From the IMG/VR virus record IMGVR_UViG_3300044802_000021, positions 1 through 39,399 of that record: DNA of 39,399 nucleotides. One strand, written 5' to 3'. The stretch is from a virus. Every line of letters starts with the position of its first letter. Within the stretch, counting starts at the first letter, position 1. The notes under the pieces are model-generated. The model saw nothing but the letters and a program-made list of their open reading frames with translations, did no database searches and was not told the origin of the DNA. This document shows positions 8,916-16,522 of this stretch, piece by piece. The translations under genes were made by a program, and so were the position numbers.

Positions 8916-10100
8916 CTAACTCAGCCGAACCGCGAAAAAATCCGCTTTCGTGTTCCGGAAAACGTTTTGCACGACGAGATACGAGATCCCGCCGATCGTG
9001 ATCGTGTTCTCCGCGCTTTGCGAGAATCCGCTTGTCGCGAAAACTCCGTCGAGCTCGCCGAAAATGTTCGGCGTCGAATCGAAGAGAACGATCGGGAGGA
9101 GCGGATATCCGCCGTCAAGGTTCGGACGCCAATCGTAAGTCCCGCCCATCGTGTCGACATAGGCGAACGGCCACACCTGGCCGTGTGACGAATCAAGGGC
9201 TGAAACGCAGAATCCGCGCCAGGATCCCGAGGCGCCGCGGAGGAGAAGCGAACTATCGTTGTTTTGCCCGAGTACGCCGGACCGCGGGATCGCGAAATTC
9301 CGCATTTCGGCGCCGGAGTTGCTCCACCTCCAGGACGAGCTCGTCGAGCCCGGCTCGCCGGTGAAAGTGAACGCCAGATTTCCGCCGACGACGAGAGGAT
9401 AGGAAAACGATCCTGGCGCCATATAGGGAGAGAGAAACCCGAGGTAGGCGGAAACGTACACCGTCGAGACTTTTGCGATCACGATCACGCGCCGGCCGTT
9501 GGCGATGATCCAATACGGGATCGACGAATTCCAGAGCGTGAGAACTGGCGACGGGATCGCCTGCCCAACGCCGCCCGGATATCCCGGTTGCTGATTGAAC
9601 GGGAGCGCCCCGTTGTACGCGGTGAATCCCCCGAGGCGCCAATTGTAGTAATCCGCTCCCACGTTGGAGAACGCGATCGCGCCGACGATGATCGCGTCGA
9701 GCCCGCCATTCCCCGGCGCCTGCCAGATCATTTCCGAGCCAGAGACTCGCCGGAGCGAGGTCCAGGGAGGCGTCACGGCGAACGCGAAGACATCGCCGGA
9801 GGAGAATGGCGTTCCGCCGGCCGTGATGGTCAAATTTGCCTTCGTAGAAGCGAATAGCGTGCCCACCACGCCCGTTCCGAGGCTTCCCGAGACCGACCCC
9901 ACCACGCCGAACGCCGTCGCGCTCGTAAACGTGACCGTGATCGTTTCCGCGACGCCGGCGGATCCGCCGTGCGCGTCGATCGCGCCATTTCCCGCGCCCG
10001 TGAAAGCCGGCGTCAACGCCTGCCCGGTTCCCGTGAGAAACCCGTCGAGAGTGTTTAAGAGATCCGCGTAGTCCGTCGCCGTTCCGATTTTTATAGACAC
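8916..10100 (-). CDS. Minor tail protein, paralogue B
   Basis: A 394-residue protein starting at GTG 10100 with AGGAG ahead. It resembles the following gene at both ends (an IGTATDYADLLNTLDGFL start, and a C-terminal PNIF...GGISYLVVQNVF). It has an extra insertion of about 70 residues near residues 40-110 (SGSLGTGVVGTLFASTKAN and nearby), which may be a small carbohydrate-binding or Ig-like domain. It is transcribed directly after the tape measure with a one-base gap. A distal-tail structural role is inferred from its place and its paralogue. Confidence 0.6.
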   Translation of the reverse strand: MSIKIGTATDYADLLNTLDGFLTGTGQALTPAFTGAGNGAIDAHGGSAGVAETITVTFTSATAFGVVGSVSGSLGTGVVGTLFASTKANLTITAGGTPFSSGDVFAFAVTPPWTSLRRVSGSEMIWQAPGNGGLDAIIVGAIAFSNVGADYYNWRLGGFTAYNGALPFNQQPGYPGGVGQAIPSPVLTLWNSSIPYWIIANGRRVIVIAKVSTVYVSAYLGFLSPYMAPGSFSYPLVVGGNLAFTFTGEPGSTSSSWRWSNSGAEMRNFAIPRSGVLGQNNDSSLLLRGASGSWRGFCVSALDSSHGQVWPFAYVDTMGGTYDWRPNLDGGYPLLPIVLFDSTPNIFGELDGVFATSGFSQSAENTITIGGISYLVVQNVFRNTKADFFAVRLS

Positions 10101-10101
10101 G

Positions 10102-12462
10102 TCACATACTCCTCGACAACGCTTTGCTCGCCGCCTTCGGATTGTTCGCTAGATGGTTGAGGATGATGTTCCCCGCCGTTTTCGAGGAGAGGTGTTTCAG
10201 GATCAGGCCCTCGTCGAGACTGATCCCGAGATTGATATTCGAGTCGCCGCCGCCGGCGCCAGGCGCGCCAACGAGCCCGCCTTCCGCGAATTTCGGGAGG
10301 GATAACCTTTCGAGCGACGGGATCCTCAAACCGCGGTTAATCGCCTCCAGATTCGCCGCGCCGAATGCTTTCACCGCGTCCGCTTGGACGACGTACTCCC
10401 CGGTCGAAAGTCGCGCGGGGATCGAGTCCGACTTAGCCGTTCCCGAACCTTGGATCAGACCGCCGCCTGCCAAACCGAGCGCCTCCTGGGAAGATCCGCC
10501 GCCGCCGGCGCCAGGAACGGGCCCTCCGCCGGAGAAACCACTTATCGCCGCTTTGAGCATCCTGGCGACGATCATTTGCGCTACCATTTGCGCCATCATT
10601 CGCGCGAGAGATCCGACGACGCTCTGCGCGAGCCCGCGGAACGCCTGGCCGACGCTTCGCGTTCCTTCCATGAGCGTCCCGAAAAATTGCTCGATCCCGC
10701 CCGTGAGAGACGATTGGATCCCCTCTTTAATTTTCGCCATCTGTTGACCGGCGATATCGGCCGACGCCGCGATCGCGTTGACCTGTTTCTGGAAATCCTC
10801 CGCTTGCGCGATTTTCTGTTGATCGCCCGTCGCTTGCGCTTGTTTCAGGAGCGCCGCGGCGATCTGTTGGAGGACCGGGAGGCGCGCGAGTTCTAACGCG
10901 CGAATCTGTTCGTCCGCTTGCGCCTGGAATAGCTTCCCGTTTTTGACCTTGTCCTCGATCTCCGCGCGCTCGTCTCCGAGGATCTTTAGGCCGGCCGTAG
11001 AGCTCTTTTGCTCCGCGTCGAACGTCGCTTGTGCGGTTCGGATCTGACTATAGGAGGCCAGGCGCGCGGCGATCTGTTCTTTCGAGGCGCCGGATTGCTC
11101 CAGGATCACGACTAACTTTTGTTTCTCGATCTCGATCTCATCGAGCGCCGCGGCGAGCCCGTCGTTTTTCGTCTTCTCGACGAGTTTGTCGAATTCGAGG
11201 ACCTTCGTCTGATTCTCTTCCGTTTGACGGAACTCGTCGCGATCGAGCTCCTGGCGCTTCGTGCGAAACTCTGTTTCGAGGATCTGTGCTTTCGTCTTTA
11301 GCTCTGTGACTTTCGCGGCGTTCGTCTCCTGGCCGGCGAGATCTTTCTCCGCCGCGGCCGCGTATGCCGCGCCGATCTCCGTATCCGGCCCGCCGGCCTT
11401 TTTGGATTTCGCCTGATTCGCGCGGCCCTCCGCGCCTAGGCGATCCGCCTCCGCTTGCGCGTCCGCGATTTCCTTCGCCATGATTGCGCGCTCTTTCGTT
11501 TCCTCGGACTGGAGCGTCTCGCGGCGCTTGGCGTAATACTCGCGGATCGTGAGCAAGCCGCGATCGAAAGAATTTTGATCCGTCCCCTCGCGCTCTTTCG
11601 CGCCGACTTTGTAGAGCTCCAATTCGTTTTGCATCCCCACGCGGATCGAGCTCGCCTCCCGCGCGAGGTTCGCGTCGCGGCGTTCCTGGAGTTTGATCTC
11701 CGTCTGTGCCACTTTCGTCGCCGCGGCGTCGCGATCTTTCTGTTGCTGGACGAGGATCTCTTTTTCGAGGTTGTATTGCTCTTGCGTGAGCTCATCGCCG
11801 CGCGTCTTCGCCGCGAGGAGGTCCTGTTGCGCTTTCGTGACTTCCTCCGGCGTGCCTAAACCCTCGCGACGATTCAGAAAGAGAACGTTTTCGGCGTCTC
11901 TTTGTTTCTGTTGGACCTTGAGGAGTTCATCGCTCATTCGTTGGAGGAGGATCGTGTCCTTCGCGATCCCGGTCACGCCGATGAGCTCGAACTCCTCTTT
12001 TAAAGTTTTCGTGTGCTCGACGCTTTTCGCGAGCTCTTTGTTCCCCTGGACGAGCGCCTCATACGCCGCTTTCTCCGCTTTCGTGTATATGAACGTGTCC
12101 GAGATCAGCGTCGCGAGCTCCTCCGCGCCATGCTTTATGACCTCGAAAAAGCCGATCGCCGCGACAACCGGAAACGCCGCGGCCAGGATCGGCCCGAGTG
12201 TGGCCGATCGCGCGAGCGTGGAGGCGAGCTCGCGGTTCAATCCGACTCCCAGATCCGCACTCAAGAGACGCGCGGAGCCGCGCGCCTCGCGCATCGAGCC
12301 ACTGGCGCGCATGAAGGAGGAGGCCATCCCGTCGGCCGATCGCGCCGTCGCGTCGTCCTGGCGCTTGAGGTCCTGTAGCTGGACGGAGAGTTCTTTGATC
12401 GCCGCGGAGACGCCGGTATCCTCCGCCGTGAGTCGAACTCTGATATCGGGAGGCAAGCCCAC
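10102..12462 (-). CDS. Tail tape measure protein
   Basis: A 786-residue protein starting at GTG 12462, with GAGGAG eight bases upstream. Long charged helices with many Glu, Lys, Gln and Ala (about residues 170-560) predict extended coiled coil. A hydrophobic segment near residues 80-120 (LGPILAAAFPVVAAIGFFEV) and Gly-rich stretches near residues 640-680 are typical of tape measures. The C-terminal part carries GLAGGGLIQGSGTAKSDSIP and LSTGEYVVQADAV, which are widely conserved in siphovirus tape measures. It lies directly downstream of the frameshifted chaperone gene, as in lambda (G/GT, then H). The protein sets tail length. At about 0.15 nm per residue the tail would be near 120 nm. Confidence 0.9.
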   Translation of the reverse strand: MGLPPDIRVRLTAEDTGVSAAIKELSVQLQDLKRQDDATARSADGMASSFMRASGSMREARGSARLLSADLGVGLNRELASTLARSATLGPILAAAFPVVAAIGFFEVIKHGAEELATLISDTFIYTKAEKAAYEALVQGNKELAKSVEHTKTLKEEFELIGVTGIAKDTILLQRMSDELLKVQQKQRDAENVLFLNRREGLGTPEEVTKAQQDLLAAKTRGDELTQEQYNLEKEILVQQQKDRDAAATKVAQTEIKLQERRDANLAREASSIRVGMQNELELYKVGAKEREGTDQNSFDRGLLTIREYYAKRRETLQSEETKERAIMAKEIADAQAEADRLGAEGRANQAKSKKAGGPDTEIGAAYAAAAEKDLAGQETNAAKVTELKTKAQILETEFRTKRQELDRDEFRQTEENQTKVLEFDKLVEKTKNDGLAAALDEIEIEKQKLVVILEQSGASKEQIAARLASYSQIRTAQATFDAEQKSSTAGLKILGDERAEIEDKVKNGKLFQAQADEQIRALELARLPVLQQIAAALLKQAQATGDQQKIAQAEDFQKQVNAIAASADIAGQQMAKIKEGIQSSLTGGIEQFFGTLMEGTRSVGQAFRGLAQSVVGSLARMMAQMVAQMIVARMLKAAISGFSGGGPVPGAGGGGSSQEALGLAGGGLIQGSGTAKSDSIPARLSTGEYVVQADAVKAFGAANLEAINRGLRIPSLERLSLPKFAEGGLVGAPGAGGGDSNINLGISLDEGLILKHLSSKTAGNIILNHLANNPKAASKALSRSM

Positions 12463-12465
12463 TTT

Positions 12466-13136
12466 TTAGCTCCTCAAGATCTTCGGGATCCGCGGAGGAT
12501 CCGTTCGCCGCCGCTGGTATGGCGCGAGCGCGCTCCAGACTAGGAGGTCGATCTCGTAACTCCGCCGCGCTTCCCTCTTCATCCGATCGACATACGCCAA
12601 AAAAAGATCGCGGAGAGGCCAGTTCCGCACGCGCTCAACCCGTTCCGGATCGCCGCCGGCGACTTCCCGGATCAGCGCCGCGAAATCCCCGAGGTCGACC
12701 GCGCCCCGCTCTTTGTAGACCGGACCGTTTCGCTCTGGCTCGAAGATTTCGGGGAAGTCGTCGACGATGCTTCCCCGAACGAAAAAAAATTGATAACGAA
12801 CTCCACGATCCGCTTCGTCATTTCGCTGATCTCGTCGGGATCGGTGATCGCGTTAAACCGCGCGGCGTTGCGATCCGCCTCGTCCGGAGTCCAGAGCTTG
12901 CCCTCTTCCGTGAGGCACCCGGCCAGGATCGGCGCCTTTTGCCGGCGTTCGAGGATCTGCGTCAAAAGATCCTCCATGCGCCTTTCGTTCGTGCGCTTGA
13001 CTCCGTCGAGATCGGTGAGGATCCCGACGGCGCCGGCGAGCCGGAGTTTCGCTTGAATGTAGTCGTGCTGGATCGAGGAAACGGACTGCGTGACGCCGGA
13101 GAATTTCCGGCCATCGAGGGAGATCGTTGCGGTCAT
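12466..13136 (-). CDS. Tail assembly chaperone, -1 frameshift product (GT-like)
   Basis: The zero frame starts at ATG 13136 (GGAGGCAAA ahead). At AAT-TTT-TTT-TCG the ribosome can slip back one base on the run of eight T. The new frame continues without a stop to TAA at 12468-12466, which would give 223 residues. The extension includes WPLRDLFLAYVDRMKREARR and YEIDLLVWSALAPY, which fit the T domain of siphovirus chaperones, and it ends just before the tape-measure ribosome site. The long form probably recruits tail tube subunits to the tape measure. The open extension, the slippery run and the gene order together make this strong. Frameshift efficiency is unknown. Confidence 0.85.
12672..13136 (-). 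CDS. Tail assembly chaperone, unshifted product (G-like)
   Basis: This 154-residue product comes from the zero frame. The first 120 residues look like a G-type chaperone: a beta-rich start (MTATISLDGRKFSG), then helices with RRMEDLLTQILERRQ and DPDEISEMTKRIVEFVINFF. After the slippery run the last ~30 residues are Ser/Thr/Arg-rich with no character of their own, as expected for a frame used only for termination. It lies between the tail tube protein and the tape measure. Both products would be needed in a fixed ratio for tail assembly. Confidence 0.8.
   Translation of the reverse strand: MTATISLDGRKFSGVTQSVSSIQHDYIQAKLRLAGAVGILTDLDGVKRTNERRMEDLLTQILERRQKAPILAGCLTEEGKLWTPDEADRNAARFNAITDPDEISEMTKRIVEFVINFFSFGEASSTTSPKSSSQSETVRSTKSGARSTSGISRR
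12782..12789 (-). promoter_or_regulatory. Programmed -1 ribosomal frameshift site
   Basis: Eight T in a row on the coding strand, read AAT-TTT-TTT-TCG in the zero frame. Simultaneous slippage of two Phe codons keeps perfect pairing. The only coding context that makes sense on both sides is the chaperone pair around it. Confidence 0.8.
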
Positions 13137-13250
13137 TTTGCCTCCGGGACGGCATCGCCGCCCGCTAACTTCTCACTAGAGGGGGAGCCACGCTATCCAC
13201 GCAGCCCCCCGCACCCTGCCGAGATCCGAACGTCCCGAAGGACGCCGTCC

Positions 13251-14048
13251 TCAGTAGAACGTGTAATCGTAGAACGGCGCCGACGGGTGATTCGCGGTAT
13301 CGTCGAGGATGTTCCCGTCGAGCGTCCAATTCCCGTAATCGTCCGCGATGAGTCCGATGTTTCCATTCGGATTCAGGTTGACGCGCCAGATATCGCAACC
13401 GATCTTCTGGCCGTCGACCGGATCCGGATCGAAAACGATGTGTCCCTGGACGAACGGAACCGTCGCGCCCGCGACGTGATCCTGCGATCCGACAAGGGTG
13501 TGATAGGTGATCAAGGTCGCCGTCAGATCGGTGATCTGACTCCCGACGGGGATGTAGATCAATCCGGCGACGGGATCGACGATGACGTAATCCCCCGGCG
13601 TCGCGAGCACGGTCGAGGGTTGGAGCGTGAGGACCGGAGGCACCGTCACATTGTCGACGTTGCGCTTCGCCGTCTGGAAAAAACGGCCCTTTGCGCCCGT
13701 GACCGTCGCGGAGATCAGGGTTTCCCCCGTGACCGCGACCGCCGTCGTCGCGACGTTCGTCTTCCCCGAGGACATTTGAACGATCGCCATGTGATCCGAG
13801 GAGAAATCCGTCCCCGTGATGGCGATCTTCGGTTGCCGCTTTTTGAGCGCCGTCGCGATCAGCGTCACCGATTTGTTGAGCGACTGGTAGAGCTCCGCGA
13901 TATCGTCTTTCAGATCGAGCTCGAACTTCGTGCAGTTCCCGAGGTGCCGGAGGCCCGTCGGGAGCCCCGCGGCGTCGAAAATATCGAGTAAGATCGACCC
14001 TTTTCCGAGCATCGGGACGTGTGGGATTGGGTACTTGAGTCCTGGCAT
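13251..14048 (-). CDS. Major tail tube protein
   Basis: A 265-residue protein with TTAGGAGG ahead of ATG 14048. It opens with a polar region and LGKGSILLDIFDAAGLPTG, then FELDLKDDIAELYQSLNKSV, a pattern of tail tube proteins, followed by a beta-sandwich-rich body and a C-terminus ending FYDYTFY. It sits between the tail-terminator-like gene and the chaperone, matching the lambda U-V-G order. It is expected to polymerise into hexameric rings forming the tail tube. A 114-base non-coding gap follows, with no convincing terminator. Confidence 0.8.
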   Translation of the reverse strand: MPGLKYPIPHVPMLGKGSILLDIFDAAGLPTGLRHLGNCTKFELDLKDDIAELYQSLNKSVTLIATALKKRQPKIAITGTDFSSDHMAIVQMSSGKTNVATTAVAVTGETLISATVTGAKGRFFQTAKRNVDNVTVPPVLTLQPSTVLATPGDYVIVDPVAGLIYIPVGSQITDLTATLITYHTLVGSQDHVAGATVPFVQGHIVFDPDPVDGQKIGCDIWRVNLNPNGNIGLIADDYGNWTLDGNILDDTANHPSAPFYDYTFY

Positions 14049-14060
14049 TTCGTTCGCCTC

Positions 14061-14579
14061 CTAAGATTTGCTTGTCGGATCGAGTCGACTCGTCCGGAAT
14101 TTAACCGTGATGCTCCACTTGGCCGATGCGATCGGAACGTCTCCCTCTTGGGAATTCCAAACCGTTCGCCCTTCCTCAACACCGTTCGCGAGACCGCCGA
14201 AACGCTCGTCCGCGAAAATTGCCAACGCCGCCCAGACGGTTATCGGATCGAGCGCCGCGTCCGGCGGAATACTCGCCGATCCTTGCGCGCGACACTCTAA
14301 CGAGACGCTCGCCTGGCGCTCCGTCAACGGCGCCGCGAATACCTGGCCGGCGAGCGTTTTCGGAGCATCATCGTCGACGTAAACGAGAATCGCCGGGAGC
14401 GAATCGATCTCGATCGGCCGCGTCCGTTCTCTGTGCACCGTCAAGCCGATCGGTTGAGAAACGATCCCCCCGGAAACGCCGGCGCACGGCGCCGTCGCCG
14501 CCCCAAGCGCCGCAACGACCGCGAGAACGATCTGTTCTCGGATCGAGGCGGGAGGCGCCGGAGGTGGAGGCGTCGGCAT
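14061..14579 (-). CDS. Tail terminator / minor tail protein (gpU-like position)
   Basis: A 172-residue protein. A proline-rich start (MPTPPPPAPPASIREQIV) leads into a helix and a beta-rich domain: LPAILVYVDDDAPK, then a strand rich in SVSLECRAQGS, a helix DPITVWAALAIFADERFGG, and a final strand KWSITVKFRTSR. This alternation is typical of lambda gpU-like tail completion proteins that cap the tail at the head side. The next gene downstream is the tail tube protein, which supports the call. It is also possible that it is a gpZ-like or neck protein. Confidence 0.6.
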   Translation of the reverse strand: MPTPPPPAPPASIREQIVLAVVAALGAATAPCAGVSGGIVSQPIGLTVHRERTRPIEIDSLPAILVYVDDDAPKTLAGQVFAAPLTERQASVSLECRAQGSASIPPDAALDPITVWAALAIFADERFGGLANGVEEGRTVWNSQEGDVPIASAKWSITVKFRTSRLDPTSKS

Positions 14580-14588
14580 CGTCGGCCG

Positions 14589-14954
14589 CTACTCTTTCTC
14601 GTCGACAAACATCTCGTACAGCGGGAGCAATTCCGCCCGGAGGCGTTTCGTCTGATTCAACCGTTTGAGTGTCTCGACGATGATCGCGAGCGCTTTCGGC
14701 CGGAATTCCATCTCGCGCGGAGTCATGGCCGCCTGGACGTTGCCCCATTTGTACGTGATCTGGTCGTCGCGCTCCTCCGTCGTCACGCCAAAGTCGCGAT
14801 GCTCCTCTTCGGTGAGACTCAGGGACTCGCGCAATTCGCGCACGATCCGGAGAGTTGTCACGTCCCCCTCTAGGGGTAGGATCGCGATCAAGTGAATCCG
14901 CTCTGCGATATTGAGGGGGTACCGCATCGCGGGGATAGCTTTGAGTTCTGCCAC
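14589..14954 (-). CDS. Unknown head-tail region protein
   Basis: A 121-residue, mostly helical, charged protein starting at GTG 14954 (GGAGGAGAC ahead). It contains LRIVRELRESLSLTEEEHRD and RPKALAIIVETLKRLNQTK. No membrane segment or signal peptide is present. Its place between the beta-rich 250-residue protein and the tail terminator suggests a neck or assembly role, but nothing in the sequence fixes the function. Confidence 0.55.
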   Translation of the reverse strand: MAELKAIPAMRYPLNIAERIHLIAILPLEGDVTTLRIVRELRESLSLTEEEHRDFGVTTEERDDQITYKWGNVQAAMTPREMEFRPKALAIIVETLKRLNQTKRLRAELLPLYEMFVDEKE

Positions 14955-15014
14955 GTCTCCTCCGTTTCCGTCGCCGACGAAATTCTCGAGTTTTTTCGCG
15001 GCGTTTTCAGCGTT

Positions 15015-15767
15015 TTATGCTGGCGCCGAATTGCACGGGATATAGTACGGAGTCCCGTTCAGGTTGATTTTGAGACTCTTGTCCCATCCCGACGACTTCG
15101 CCGTCGCGATCACCCAGTTCCCTGCCCCGTGTCCGCCGCCCTCGTCCGTGAGGTCGAACAGATAGGTCGAGTTCGTGTCGATCCGGATCGCCGCCTGGAT
15201 CTTCGTCGCCGTCGTGTTATAGACGACAACCGCGGAAATGTACGCCGCCGTCGCCCCGATCGCGGAGGACATCGTCGCCCCGCAATCGGCCCAGATCGCC
15301 GCGATCGGCGCGCTCGCGCCTTGCGCGGCCGAAAGATCCAACTGGCCCATGAGACCGGCGGAGACTTCCGCCGTTCCCGAGTGGGTCCCCTGGATCGTCA
15401 ATTTTCCTTGCGTCCCGTAAACGTAGGATTGGCCTGTGATCGTCGTCCCCGCGGCGATCGTCGTGTTCCCGCGGAGCGACGCGACACTTCCGGAGATCGT
15501 CGTCGATCCCTGATAGCCGAGTGTGAGTTCGGAATCGATGAGACGGAGCGCCGCCTGGCTCGCGACCGTCAACGATTTCGCGATGAGATTGTTCGTCGCC
15601 GGCGCCGTGACGACGAAAGTCCCCTGTCCGGTTCCGTTCAGTGCGGCGATCGCGGCGTCGATCGCGTCGAGGTTTAGCGCCTCGTTTGGAACTCCGCCGA
15701 CTTCGCCTTCGACTAAATCGATCCCGTGCGTCGGTTTCACAAGCCCGAGAGTTGCTGTTTTGCTCAT
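15015..15767 (-). CDS. Putative head fibre or decoration protein
   Basis: A 250-residue protein with AGGGAGGGG before ATG 15767. The N-terminus (MSKTATLGLVKPTHGIDL, then GGVPNEALNLDAIDAA) resembles the short attachment domains of phage fibres. The rest is Thr/Ser/Gly/Ala-rich with repeated short strands (LTVASQAALRLIDS, SVASLRGNTTIAAGTTITG), consistent with a beta-helical stalk. A C-terminal globular part ends LKINLNGTPYYIPCNSAPA. It lies between head-tail joining and tail terminator genes, so it may decorate capsid or neck. No family could be assigned firmly. Confidence 0.55.
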   Translation of the reverse strand: MSKTATLGLVKPTHGIDLVEGEVGGVPNEALNLDAIDAAIAALNGTGQGTFVVTAPATNNLIAKSLTVASQAALRLIDSELTLGYQGSTTISGSVASLRGNTTIAAGTTITGQSYVYGTQGKLTIQGTHSGTAEVSAGLMGQLDLSAAQGASAPIAAIWADCGATMSSAIGATAAYISAVVVYNTTATKIQAAIRIDTNSTYLFDLTDEGGGHGAGNWVIATAKSSGWDKSLKINLNGTPYYIPCNSAPA

Positions 15768-15795
15768 CTTCCCCTCCCTGAAAATTTTTCGATCA

Positions 15796-16107
15796 CTAGA
15801 CCCCGATCAAAACTTTTGTTAGAGCTCCGTCGCCCTCGCGCAACCGCTCGCGGACCGTGAAACTCCTCGCGCCAATCACGAGCGCGTCCCCGATCTTCAT
15901 CGCGGGAAACGCGGAAGTCTGGACCGTGATCGTCGTCACGAGCCCGACAACCTGTCCGCGGTTCACGTCTTGCACCTCGATCCGATCCGCTTCGTCCAGG
16001 ATCCCTAAACCGGAGACGCCCCCGATCGAGATCGCGACGCCGAAATCCGCGAACATCGCGGGGAGATCGGCGTCGCGAAATGCTGGAGCGTTGGCCGGCG
16101 TCGGCAT
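15796..16107 (-). CDS. Head-tail joining protein, gpFII-like
   Basis: A 103-residue protein starting at ATG 16107 directly after the preceding stop, with GGCGGGAAATAA as ribosome site. It opens MPTPANAPAFRDADLPAMFA, followed by short strands including GDALVIGARSFTVRERLRE, the usual beta-barrel pattern of gpFII-like head-tail joining proteins (lambda FII, ATP-binding sugar transporter-like fold). Length and position, two genes after the capsid, agree. It should attach tails to filled heads. Confidence 0.65.
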   Translation of the reverse strand: MPTPANAPAFRDADLPAMFADFGVAISIGGVSGLGILDEADRIEVQDVNRGQVVGLVTTITVQTSAFPAMKIGDALVIGARSFTVRERLREGDGALTKVLIGV

Positions 16108-16419
16108 TTATTTCCCGCCGCGTTTCACTTTCGCCGGAGCCGGCGCGACTTGCCGCGGTTTGGGATCGCGGTCCGTCGGCGTCTCCATGCGCGTGACTGT
16201 TTTCGCCGGCACGTCCGGCGTTTCGCTATCGTGGAGAACCGCGGAACCCTCCGCGATCAGACGATGCGCCAACGCGCGCGGAACGTCGTGCGTCGATCCC
16301 TCTTCGGCGTGTTCGCCTCCGAGAACGATCGAACGCGTGAGAACGAGGCGCCGCATCCCGCGGCGATCTTCCTGGTTCTCTGGCCGTTCGTTTTTCTCTT
16401 CCTGTTTCTCCGGATCCAT
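16108..16419 (-). CDS. Small head-proximal protein downstream of capsid
   Basis: A 103-residue protein, very charged. A Glu/Lys/Arg-rich N-terminus is followed by LVLTRSIVLGGEHAEEGSTHD and PRALAHRLIAEGSAVLHD. That core resembles small proteins often found right after major capsid genes (a VxGxHxxxGxxxxLP...A..L...G.A pattern), probably connector or head-completion factors. A basic tail PAPAKVKRGGK could bind DNA. GAAAGGGGACACG precedes the ATG. Function is inferred from position. Confidence 0.55.
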   Translation of the reverse strand: MDPEKQEEKNERPENQEDRRGMRRLVLTRSIVLGGEHAEEGSTHDVPRALAHRLIAEGSAVLHDSETPDVPAKTVTRMETPTDRDPKPRQVAPAPAKVKRGGK

Positions 16420-16442
16420 CGTGTCCCCTTTCCGCGGCGTTG

Positions 16443-16466
16443 GCCGGCGGAAGCGATTCCGCCGGC
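16443..16466. other. 10-bp perfect hairpin after the capsid gene
   Basis: Arms GCCGGCGGAA and TTCCGCCGGC with a four-base loop, in the 103-base gap between the capsid stop and the next start. No T run follows on either strand, so it is not a standard intrinsic terminator. It may stabilise the capsid mRNA end or cause partial termination. Confidence 0.6.
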
Positions 16467-16522
16467 GCGCCGTCTCTCAAGTGCCGCGATCGCGCGGGAA
16501 AGTGTTAGATCGTCAGGACCGT

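Noticed and set aside
12519-13991. 490-codon plus-strand open frame
   Set aside because: Antisense to the tail chaperone and tail tube genes, Arg-rich shadow sequence with no ribosome site; a by-product of GC-rich codon use.
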